Assembly (NCBI GenBank): GCA_036398215.1
Contig: DASWHK010000335.1
Coordinates: forward strand, 1-5,159
Direction: 5' to 3'
From: DASWHK01 sp036398215
GTDB lineage: Bacteria > Acidobacteriota > UBA890
DNA length: 5,159 nt
Positions 1-5,156 of the stretch are shown here, piece by piece (the stretch's first letter is position 1; every line of letters begins with the position of its first letter). The position numbers and the translations under genes were made by a program. The notes under the pieces are model-generated. The model was not told the origin of the DNA. It saw only the letters and a list, made by a program, of their open reading frames with translations, and did no database searches.

Positions 1-477
1 CGACTCGGTGACCAGCCGGAAGTCCGGGCTCCCCGGGCGGCCGTCGTTGCTCCAGAAGCGGATCAAGCTGAAGCGTTGCTCGGCGAGCAGGTCGAGGTCA
101 CCGTCGAGGTCGACGTCGGCGAAGTGGTACCACTCGCCGACGTCGAGGTCCTCGTAGGCATCGGTCCGCCACACGTAGCGCGGCGCCTGCGGCGTGCCGG
201 TTTGCTCGAAGAACATGATCTTGCCGGAGTACTCCTGCACGAGCAGGTCGAGGTCGCCGTCGGAATCGATGTCGACGAGCTGCGGGCGCGGAATGTTCAG
301 GCCGCCGAGGAACGGATGTGCGTACGGCGTCCCCTGCTCATCCTGGACCTCGATGCCGTAGACCTGGCGGACGAAGTTCGGAAGGGCGGCCTGCCCCGGA
401 AACACCGAGCCGGCGGCCGCGACGCAGACCGGCACCCCGACGAGCGCCGCCACGACGAGCATCCGCTCCGGCTTCAT
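1..477 (-). CDS. Exported VCBS/FG-GAP repeat protein, N-terminal part (runs off the window edge)
   Basis: The frame is open from ATG at 477 to the first base of the window, giving 159 codons without a stop, so the C-terminus is missing. The protein begins MKPER followed by a hydrophobic stretch (about residues 7-22), which reads as a Sec signal peptide, probably cleaved near residues 22-30. No lipobox is seen around Cys18. Two copies of a repeat follow, each centred on a D-x-D-x-D-G-D-x-D-L-L loop (residues 69-79 and 121-131) with an aromatic strand after it (IMFFEQTG; LIRFWSNDG). This is the calcium-binding loop of VCBS/FG-GAP propeller blades. Such proteins are extracellular or periplasmic and act in adhesion or as scaffolds; the substrate cannot be read. 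The purine-rich GAGGACGG lies rather far upstream of the ATG, so the ribosome site is weak; Met6 is an alternative start. It follows the 589-3021 gene by 111 bp with no clear terminator, suggesting co-transcription. Family assignment is firm, role is not. Confidence 0.85.
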   Translation of the reverse strand, partial: MKPERMLVVAALVGVPVCVAAAGSVFPGQAALPNFVRQVYGIEVQDEQGTPYAHPFLGGLNIPRPQLVDIDSDGDLDLLVQEYSGKIMFFEQTGTPQAPRYVWRTDAYEDLDVGEWYHFADVDLDGDLDLLAEQRFSLIRFWSNDGRPGSPDFRLVTES

Positions 478-588
478 GGCTCGCCCCGCCGTCCTCAGTG
501 CACCGGCCCGGCGGCCATCCCGGCGGCATCGACGGGCACCTCCGTGGCGTGGCGGCGAGCACCCGTTCCGGCGCCTCGCCTCACCGGC

Positions 589-3021
589 TCACCGGGCATC
601 GCGCAGCTTGACGATCAGCAGGCCCTCGGAGCCGCTGGTGACCACGATCACGCCGCTGTCGAAGTACGGGTAGTTGCTCCACGACCCGGTCATGCCGGCG
701 CCCTCTTGATACGGGACCGTGTCGAAGAAGCCGACCGGCTCGGGGTTCTCGGCGTCGCTGACGTCGTAGACGCGCAGGCCCGAGTCGTAGTTCGACTGGT
801 ACATGTAACGACCCCTGACGTAGAGGTTGTGGTCGGTCGCCGGGTTGTCGGAGATGTACTCCTTGACGAGGATTGGGTCCTCGAGGTCCTGGACGTCCCA
901 GATCAGCGTGCGGGTGCCCGGCACCAGGTCGCGCCCCTCGTCGAGCTCGTCGTTCATGTAGAAGTACTTGTGATCGTCGGTGATCCAACCCTGGTGGGTG
1001 TAGGCGACGTTCGGATAGGTGGCCATGCCGAGCGCCACGGGGCTGCGCTTGTCGGTGACGTCGGCGATCGACAGCGCCGTCTCGTTGGCCCCGAAGCAGA
1101 TCTCGTGGCCGGCATAGCGCTCGTCGGGGCCGTCGTAGCTGACGCACATGGCATCGTGCGAGTAGCCGGTGCCGCGGCGCCCGGTGTTCATGTGCTGAAA
1201 GCAGCCCTCGAACGTCGGGTTGGTCGGGTCCTCGATGTTGACGATGTGGAGGCCGCCGCCGCAGCCGTTCGGGCCGCCGGCGCCGACGATGTAGGCGTAG
1301 TCGGTCTCCGGGTTGATGACGATGTTGTGGGCGCTGCCGATGGCGTCGTAGAGCGCGTCGGCGCTGAACTCCATCGGCTCGCCGGCGAACTCGCGCAGGT
1401 GCTCGAGGTTGAAGATCTGCATGCCGTGCTCGCCGGAGCCGTCCGAGACGATGTAGACCCAGTTGTTGCGGATCTTCATGTCACGCCAGGAGCTGGCCCG
1501 CGATCCCTCCGTCTTCATCAGAATGCCGACGTGCACCGGGTTGTAGGGATCGGTGACGTCGACGAACGAGGCGCGGTCGCGGAGGCCGGCGATGGCGTAG
1601 TCGCGGCCGGTCTCGGGGTCCGTCCAGCCCCAGAGGTCGTTGGTGCCGAGCCCGCGGACGCCGCCGATCTCGTGGACCGGCAGGAAGGCCACCAGGTCGA
1701 CGTTGTCGCACGGAAAGTCGCCGGCCATGCCGCCGCTGCACTCGATGCCGCCGCCGGTCACCATCGGATAGTTGGCGATCGGCGAGAAGATCTTGGTGTC
1801 GCTCCAGCCGAAGTCGGTGCGCGACATGACCACGGCCGTGCCGGCGCCGAAGTCGTCCCGCGGCACCGCGGCCACCAGGACGTCGCCTCTGCCGGCCAAC
1901 GCTGCACCGAAGGAGTCGCCCGGCTCGAGGTCGTCGGCGCCCAGCTTGGTGGCGTCCGACCAGCGGCCGCTCTCGTCGCGCTCGTAGCGGTAGATGCGGC
2001 CCTCGCGGCCCGCGGCTCCGGGGGCGCCGATGAATGCCTGACGACCGTCGATCACGATCGAGCTGCCGAAGCCCGAGCCGCGCTCACCGTCGAAGGGGGC
2101 CAGGTTGCCGGTCTGCGACCAGCTGCCGTCGTCGACCAGCTCGTAGACGGCGACGCCGCCTATGCCGCCGTGGGCCCCGCCGGCGCCGATGAAGGCCTCG
2201 CCGTCGCCCAGGACGATCGCCGTCCCGAAGCCGGCACCTTGCTCTGCGAAGTTGCCGGGCAACTGGGCGACCTGCTCCCAGGACTGGCCGTCGCGGCGGA
2301 AGACGTAGACGCTGCCCGCGCGGCTGCTGTAGTTGGGGGCCGCCACCATCGCCCAGTCGCCGTCGATCGCGACGGTCGAGCCGAACGCCGGCGGCTGGTT
2401 GCCGCCGCGGCCGCCGCGGCCACCCTCGTCGCCACCGCCGCCGGCCTGGCCGCGCCCGCCGCCGCCGCGCCGGCCGCCTCCCTGCTCTTCGTCCTCGCTG
2501 GGGTTGGTGGCGATCAGCTTGGCCGCCTGCGTCCAGCTCGAGCCCTGCCGCCGGAAGACATAGGCCGCGCCCTCGCGCTCGTTGTGACCCGCGGCGCCGA
2601 TAATCATGGTGTCGCCGCTGATCGCCACGGAGCTGCCGAACTGGTCGCCTTCGGCGCCGTCGGCGTTGGTCAATCGCCCGACCTCGGTCCACTCGCCGCC
2701 GTCGCGGCGAAACACGTAGACCGTCCCGTTGCCGGCGTTCGAGGCCACCGCCAGCGTGTCTCCCTCGACGGCCACCGCCCCGCCGAAGCCGTCACGGTTG
2801 GTGGCGTCGGAGGCCAACAGCTTGGCGACCTCGCGCCAGCCGTTCGGCCCGGGCCGGTAGACGTACACGAACCCCGACGAGATCCGGTTGCGGGACTCGC
2901 CGACGAAGAGCTCGCCGTCGCCCACGGCCACGGAGCTGCCGTACCCCGACTGCGCCCAGGCCGGGGCCGTCGAGAGCAGGATGAGAACGACCAGGGCCAA
3001 GCTCGCCAGCAGTTTTTTCAC
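589..3021 (-). CDS. Exported two-propeller protein: seven FG-GAP repeats plus choice-of-anchor B (LVIVD) domain
   Basis: The protein has 810 residues from a GTG start. Residues 1-24 are a clear Sec signal peptide (VKK, hydrophobic core, cleavage after APAWA). Residues 25-410 hold seven repeats of the form FGxxVAxxGDxxxxGA...GxVYVFRRxGxxW (starting near 26, 79, 128, 213, 265, 318 and 371), as expected for a seven-bladed beta-propeller. An Arg/Gly-rich insert (about 178-210) separates blades 3 and 4. Residues 411-810 match the choice-of-anchor B family with LVIVD-type repeats: FVDVTDPYNPVHVG, LHIVNIEDPTNPTFEG, LSIADVTDKRSPVALG, LRVYDVSDAENPEPVG, and the signature SHDAMC...YAGHEICFGANE...YTHQGWITDDHKYFYMNDELDE. 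Six cysteines lie in this half (428, 437, 587, 607, 626, 642) and could form disulfides. The family often ends in varied sorting signals; none follows here, since the chain stops at KLRDAR, so it may be secreted or periplasmic. An upstream in-frame ATG at 3096 would put 25 residues before the signal peptide and is unlikely. The biochemical function of the family is unknown. Confidence 0.92.
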   Translation of the reverse strand: MKKLLASLALVVLILLSTAPAWAQSGYGSSVAVGDGELFVGESRNRISSGFVYVYRPGPNGWREVAKLLASDATNRDGFGGAVAVEGDTLAVASNAGNGTVYVFRRDGGEWTEVGRLTNADGAEGDQFGSSVAISGDTMIIGAAGHNEREGAAYVFRRQGSSWTQAAKLIATNPSEDEEQGGGRRGGGGRGQAGGGGDEGGRGGRGGNQPPAFGSTVAIDGDWAMVAAPNYSSRAGSVYVFRRDGQSWEQVAQLPGNFAEQGAGFGTAIVLGDGEAFIGAGGAHGGIGGVAVYELVDDGSWSQTGNLAPFDGERGSGFGSSIVIDGRQAFIGAPGAAGREGRIYRYERDESGRWSDATKLGADDLEPGDSFGAALAGRGDVLVAAVPRDDFGAGTAVVMSRTDFGWSDTKIFSPIANYPMVTGGGIECSGGMAGDFPCDNVDLVAFLPVHEIGGVRGLGTNDLWGWTDPETGRDYAIAGLRDRASFVDVTDPYNPVHVGILMKTEGSRASSWRDMKIRNNWVYIVSDGSGEHGMQIFNLEHLREFAGEPMEFSADALYDAIGSAHNIVINPETDYAYIVGAGGPNGCGGGLHIVNIEDPTNPTFEGCFQHMNTGRRGTGYSHDAMCVSYDGPDERYAGHEICFGANETALSIADVTDKRSPVALGMATYPNVAYTHQGWITDDHKYFYMNDELDEGRDLVPGTRTLIWDVQDLEDPILVKEYISDNPATDHNLYVRGRYMYQSNYDSGLRVYDVSDAENPEPVGFFDTVPYQEGAGMTGSWSNYPYFDSGVIVVTSGSEGLLIVKLRDAR
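2398..2481 (-). repeat. Low-complexity Arg/Gly-rich coding segment between blades 3 and 4
   Basis: This stretch encodes residues about 181-208 of the two-propeller protein, almost only Gly and Arg with a few Gln, Ala, Asp and Glu (GGGRRGGGGRG, then GGRGGRGG). It follows an acidic lead-in (SEDEEQ). On the DNA level it is a run of GGC/CGC-type triplets, prone to slippage. The other blade junctions are short (about 8-10 residues), so this is an added loop. Confidence 0.75.
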
Positions 3022-3024
3022 GGC

Positions 3025-3032
3025 TCCACCTC
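3025..3032 (-). promoter_or_regulatory. Ribosome binding site deciding the GTG start at 3021
   Basis: On the minus strand GAGGTGGA ends 3 bases before the GTG, with its GAGG core 7 bases from it. The encoded protein then begins directly with a textbook signal peptide, so this start is preferred over the ATG at 3096, which would add 25 Arg/Pro-rich residues. Confidence 0.7.
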
Positions 3033-3066
3033 GTTGCAAGAAAAGAGCGACGCCGGCTGCCCGACT

Positions 3067-3091
3067 CCTCCCGACCGGGCGGTCGGGGAGG
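3067..3091 (-). other. Hairpin in the leader of the two-propeller gene
   Basis: CCTCCCGACC (3067-3076) pairs with GGTCGGGGAGG (3081-3091) around a GGGC loop, with one extra G in the right arm. It lies 46 bases upstream of the GTG start. On the minus strand no T-run follows directly; the nearest T-rich bit (CTCTTTTCTT) is about 20 bases further on. It may be a leader structure or a processing site; a terminator role is less likely. Confidence 0.35.
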
Positions 3092-3180
3092 CGCAACGGG
3101 GCCGACCAACGACTCTTGCCGCCTCCCGGGCGGCGTGGATTGTCATGGGGATCGTTCCAAGGGTACCAGGACGAGCCGGT

Positions 3181-3216
3181 CGGCGCGGTGCTCAGCGGGC
3201 GGCCGCTGCCGCGCCG
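3181..3216 (-). terminator. Strong hairpin directly after the stop codon of the small membrane protein gene
   Basis: CGGCGCGG (3181-3188) pairs with CCGCGCCG (3209-3216), and CAGCGG (3193-3198) with CCGCTG (3203-3208), around a GCGG loop. This gives a 14-bp, almost pure GC stem with a 4-base bulge (3189-3192). It starts at the base after the TAG of the 3217-3513 gene. No T-run follows on either strand, so it is not a canonical intrinsic terminator. It fits the T-less hairpins often found at gene ends in GC-rich genomes, and may instead protect the mRNA 3' end. Confidence 0.5.
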
Positions 3217-3513
3217 CTACTCGAGGTTCAGCTCCACGCCGCCGATGAAGCCGGCAACGAGGTTGTAGAGGGCCGCCCCGATGGCGCCGCCGACCGCTCC
3301 GATGAGGCCGTAGAAGATCGGCAGGAAAATGATGCTGCCGACGCCGAACATCATGCTCAGAGCGCCGGCGCCGGCCCCCTGGTCCGCCGCCATCATGCCG
3401 GCCCCGAGCATCGAGAACATCGCCATGAAGGCGCCGATCAGAAAGCCGATCGCCGCGTAGAGCACGCCCATCAGCTTCGCCACCGACATCACACCGACAC
3501 TCCGCAACACCAT
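3217..3513 (-). CDS. Small membrane protein with a DUF3566-like C-terminus
   Basis: The protein has 98 residues. A short N-terminal segment (MVLRSVGVMSVAKLMG) leads into a hydrophobic helix (about 17-41). A short polar linker (MAADQGAGAGA) and a second long hydrophobic region (about 53-92) follow, probably one long or two short membrane helices rich in Gly and Ala. The end, GGAIGAALYNLVAGFIGGVE, matches the C-terminal signature I associate with DUF3566-type membrane proteins (ALYNLVAxxxGGxE); the function of these is not established. Ten of 98 residues are Met, mostly in or near the helices. The start at 3513 is supported by a strong Shine-Dalgarno; an open frame continues upstream to 3654 but codes for unlikely Arg/Cys-rich sequence. 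The gene lies 159 bp after the MFS gene on the same strand and is closed by the hairpin at 3181-3216. The family match is from memory of the motif. Confidence 0.85.
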   Translation of the reverse strand: MVLRSVGVMSVAKLMGVLYAAIGFLIGAFMAMFSMLGAGMMAADQGAGAGALSMMFGVGSIIFLPIFYGLIGAVGGAIGAALYNLVAGFIGGVELNLE

Positions 3514-3521
3514 GGTTGCTT

Positions 3522-3527
3522 CTCCTT
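3522..3527 (-). promoter_or_regulatory. Ribosome binding site of the small membrane protein gene
   Basis: AAGGAG on the minus strand, 8 bases before the ATG at 3513. It is close to ideal and selects this start over the in-frame upstream ATG at 3654. Confidence 0.75.
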
Positions 3528-3550
3528 CGCTGTCTGAGCAGCATTCCCGC

Positions 3551-3562
3551 CGGTGATCACCG
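3551..3562. promoter_or_regulatory. 12-bp perfect palindrome upstream of the small membrane protein gene
   Basis: CGGTGATCACCG reads the same on both strands and lies 37 bases before the ATG at 3513, in the 159-bp gap after the MFS gene. Its position suits an operator for a dimeric regulator, but only one copy is present and I recognise no specific regulator site. It also contains the stop codon of the mini-ORF. Confidence 0.25.
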
Positions 3563-3676
3563 CGTCTCGAGCACCACGCCGGCCGCTCGGGCGCGCCCAT
3601 CAAAGCGTGCCCGCGCCCAAGAAGCAACCGATGTCTCCGCCCCAATCGCTCCACGCACGGTCGGGACGTCGCTCAT
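3557..3676 (-). CDS. Possible 39-aa ORF overlapping the MFS stop codon (ATGA)
   Basis: The ATG at 3676-3674 overlaps the TGA of the MFS gene (3675-3673) in the ATGA arrangement typical of translational coupling. The frame ends with TGA at 3559-3557, giving 39 residues that begin MSDVPTVRGAIGAET and end in RARAAGVVLETR. The opening resembles the N-terminus of phosphotriesterase-family amidohydrolases (often V-x-TVRGxI, followed by LGxTLMHEH), but the metal-binding HxH does not follow in this frame. A shifted frame reads LGRGHALM, which is only loosely similar. It could be a decayed enzyme start, a small coupled peptide, or chance. The first is a weak suggestion and there is no supporting domain. 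Confidence 0.25.
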   Translation of the reverse strand: MSDVPTVRGAIGAETSVASWARARFDGRARAAGVVLETR

Positions 3677-4914
3677 CGTCGACTCCGTTTCGGCGTCGGA
3701 ACCAGAGCCACCAGGAGGACGGTGGCGGCCGCCGCCATCGCGGCGCCGAAGACGAACGGGGCCGCGGGCCCGAAGCCCGCCCAGCCACCGACGCCCTGCC
3801 AGAGCGCCCCGGCGATCAACGAGGCCGGCAGGTCGAGAAAGGCCATCACGCCGTAGTAGGCGCCGTAGGCCACGCCGCGGTTCTCGGGGCCCACGAGGTC
3901 GGCCACGAAGGCCTTGGCCGTGCCCATGACCAGCCCGTAGTAGGCGCCGTAGGCGAGGTACAGCCCGACGACGTGCGCCGGGGTGCTGGCCACCGCGAAG
4001 CCGAGGTAGATCAGCGCGTAGATGGTCCAGCCGGCGACGATGAGGTGGCGGCGGCCGATGCGGTCCGAAAGCCTTCCGGCCGGGGCCGACAGCAGCGCGT
4101 AGACCACGTTGAAGGCCAGCAGCGTCCACAGGACGTCGATCACGCTCATGCCCCGCTCCTGGGCCCGCAGCACCAGGAAGGCATCGGAAGAGTTGCCGAG
4201 ATCGAAGAGGGCGGCGACCAGCAAGAAGCGCTTGAACGGCGTGCCCAGGCTGTGCAAAGCCGAGCCCGACGGCGGCTCCACCGGCGGCCCGGAGCTCAAC
4301 GCCCGCACCTCCTTGGCGCCGGCCGCCAGGATCAGAACGGCGAGAAAGGCCGGCACCAGGCTGACGAGGACGAGCTGCTGGAACGTCTCCCTCTCCAGCT
4401 CCAGGGCCCCTCGTTGCGCCAGGTAGACGACCGCCAGCGTGGCCAGCAGGCCGAAGACGGCGCCGGCGGTGTCGGCGCCGCGATGCAGGCCGAACGCCAG
4501 GCCGCGCTGCCCGGGAACGATCGACTCGGCGATCAGCGCGTCGCGCGGGGCCGTGCGGATCCCCTTGCCGACGCGGTCGGCCCAGCGGACGCCGGCGACC
4601 AGCGGCCAGCTGGTGGCCACGTAGAAGAACGGCTTGGAGCACGACGAGACCGCGTAGCCGGCGACGGCGAGCCACTTGCGCGCCTGCAGCCGGTCGGTCA
4701 GGGCGCCGGCATAGAGGCTGACGAGGCTGGCCGTCGACTGCGCCACTCCCTCGATCAGACCGATGGTGACCGTGCGGACGCCGAGGACGTTGGCGAGGAA
4801 CAGCGGCAGGACGTTCTGCAGCATCTCGCTGGAAACGTCCGTGAAAAAGCTGGCGGCGCTCGCCACCCAGACGTTGCGAGGCAGCGAACGCAACGAGCCT
4901 GGCCGCTCGCTCAT
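3673..4914 (-). CDS. MFS transporter (12 membrane helices), substrate unknown
   Basis: The protein has 413 residues, a normal length for a 12-helix major facilitator. The N-terminus after helix 1 reads FFTDVSSEMLQNVLPLFL, common in a bacterial MFS_1 subgroup. Motif A lies between helices 2 and 3 (GALTDRLQARK, residues 70-80) and its second-half counterpart between helices 8 and 9 (GRLSDRIGRRH, 280-290). WADRVGKGIRTAPRDALIAE (111-130) is the conserved loop and helix of this subgroup. A basic/polar central loop (about 200-228) joins the two halves, and the C-terminus PTPKRSRR is cytoplasmic. It should be a proton-coupled inner-membrane exporter or permease; I cannot name the substrate. ATG at 4914 is chosen because GGAG lies 9 bases upstream; GTG at 4932 in the same frame would add six residues and lacks a good site. 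The gene is last before a 159-bp gap and starts 42 bp from the palindromic element. Confidence 0.92.
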   Translation of the reverse strand: MSERPGSLRSLPRNVWVASAASFFTDVSSEMLQNVLPLFLANVLGVRTVTIGLIEGVAQSTASLVSLYAGALTDRLQARKWLAVAGYAVSSCSKPFFYVATSWPLVAGVRWADRVGKGIRTAPRDALIAESIVPGQRGLAFGLHRGADTAGAVFGLLATLAVVYLAQRGALELERETFQQLVLVSLVPAFLAVLILAAGAKEVRALSSGPPVEPPSGSALHSLGTPFKRFLLVAALFDLGNSSDAFLVLRAQERGMSVIDVLWTLLAFNVVYALLSAPAGRLSDRIGRRHLIVAGWTIYALIYLGFAVASTPAHVVGLYLAYGAYYGLVMGTAKAFVADLVGPENRGVAYGAYYGVMAFLDLPASLIAGALWQGVGGWAGFGPAAPFVFGAAMAAAATVLLVALVPTPKRSRR

Positions 4915-4955
4915 GCCTGCTGGCTCCGTCACCTGCGCCGCTCGGCGATCCTCGC

Positions 4956-4960
4956 CTCAG
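4956..4960. repeat. Left copy of 5-bp direct repeat (candidate target-site duplication)
   Basis: CTCAG directly outside the left terminal inverted repeat, identical to 5117-5121 outside the right one. The preceding base is C on both sides (4955 and 5116), but at the right this base belongs to the inverted repeat. A 5-bp duplication is within the range made by known bacterial transposases. Confidence 0.45.
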
Positions 4961-4970
4961 GGCTCGCGCA

Positions 4971-4999
4971 AGAATAAGTGCCTGCACCGAGGGCGCCAA
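4971..4999 (-). promoter_or_regulatory. Candidate sigma-70 promoter for the MFS gene inside the palindromic element
   Basis: On the minus strand -35 TTGGCG (4999-4994) and -10 TATTCT (4976-4971) are separated by exactly 17 bp. Each box matches the consensus at four of six positions. Transcription would start near 4963-4965, leaving about 50 bases before the ATG at 4914. TATTCT lies in one of the few AT-rich spots in the region. Prediction by eye only. Confidence 0.35.
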
Positions 5000-5079
5000 G
5001 GCGGAATCCTCACAAGGCGCGCGACTGAGGCATACCGGCAGTATGTCGCAAGGAGCGCAACGAAGTGAGGATTGCGCCC

Positions 5080-5106
5080 TTGGCGGCCGAATGCGGCACT
5101 TATTCT
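5080..5106 (+). promoter_or_regulatory. Mirror promoter-like boxes in the right arm, pointing out to the right
   Basis: TTGGCG (5080-5085) and TATTCT (5101-5106) recur on the plus strand because of the palindrome, but the spacer is 15 bp, shorter than the preferred 16-18 bp. It would drive transcription past the right window edge. It is weaker than its left counterpart and may be inactive. Confidence 0.15.
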
Positions 5107-5116
5107 TGCGCGAGCC

Positions 5117-5121
5117 CTCAG
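5117..5121. repeat. Right copy of 5-bp direct repeat (candidate target-site duplication)
   Basis: CTCAG directly outside the right terminal inverted repeat; partner of the copy at 4956-4960. Confidence 0.45.
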
Positions 5122-5123
5122 CA

Positions 5124-5156
5124 GGCCAAGCCCGTGGTCACGGCGGCGGGCTGGCC
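5124..5156. other. Imperfect hairpin at the right window edge
   Basis: GGCCAAGCCCG (5124-5134) pairs with CGGGCTGGCC (5147-5156) with one bulged A, over a 12-base loop. No T-run is visible. It could end a gene beyond the window or be part of one. On the minus strand a frame entering from the edge closes with TGA at 5120-5118, which might be the tail of an upstream gene, but 13 codons are too few to judge. Confidence 0.2.

Larger units (their letters stand above)
4961..5116. mobile_element. MITE-like palindromic element, 156 bp
   Basis: The ends are perfect 22-bp inverted repeats (4961-4982 and 5095-5116; outermost bases GGCTCGCGCAAG on the left). Inside, 4983-5013 and 5065-5094 are imperfect inverted copies (GCCAAGG and AATCCTCAC retained, with a few substitutions and indels). 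At the centre GGCATAC (5029-5035) pairs with GTATGTC (5041-5047) around CGGCA. The whole element is one nested palindrome centred near 5038. The flanking CTCAG repeat supports insertion as a unit. It has no room for a transposase, so it would need one in trans. It sits just before the MFS gene and carries promoter-like sequence. Alternatives are a large REP/BIME-like repeat or a bidirectional terminator/RNA-hairpin; neither explains the flanking direct repeat. I cannot name the family. Confidence 0.6.

Noticed and set aside
478..588. Terminator or promoter between the two exported-protein genes
   Set aside because: Only short GC-rich direct repeats (GCCGCCGGG twice) and weak stems are visible, with no T-run and no -10-like AT-rich box.
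2084..2692. Minus-strand Arg-rich frame of 202 codons inside the two-propeller gene
   Set aside because: Shadow of the FG-GAP coding frame; no domain or start signal.
3118..3134. GCCGCC/GGCGGC inverted repeat as a terminator
   Set aside because: A 6-bp stem with no T-run on either side; such short GC stems are expected by chance here.
3022..3180. Promoter for the two-propeller gene
   Set aside because: I looked for sigma-70 boxes and a GG-N10-GC sigma-54 site on the minus strand. The best candidates had wrong spacing (for example an 11-base gap in TTGGTCGGCCCCGTTGCG), so none is reported.
76..3537. Plus-strand open frame of 1153 codons
   Set aside because: It runs antisense across the VCBS gene, the two-propeller gene and the small membrane protein gene. 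Its translation is rich in Ala, Val, Arg, Asp and Gly without any domain, and has no good start site. It is the mirror of GC-rich codon use on the minus strand.
3553..4977. Plus-strand open frame of 474 codons opposite the MFS gene
   Set aside because: The translation is Arg/Gln/Asp/Gly-rich with no hydrophobic pattern or motif, while the minus strand encodes a complete MFS protein.
3557..4999. Minus-strand open frame of 480 codons overlapping the MFS gene
   Set aside because: For most of its length it is an Arg/Gly/Pro-rich out-of-frame reading of the MFS gene. Only its last 39 codons (from 3676) lie outside the MFS gene and are treated separately.
4961..5116. Two-repeat CRISPR array or tRNA-like structure
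   Set aside because: The related segments are inverted, not direct, and there are no evenly spaced repeats and no cloverleaf or T-loop motif.
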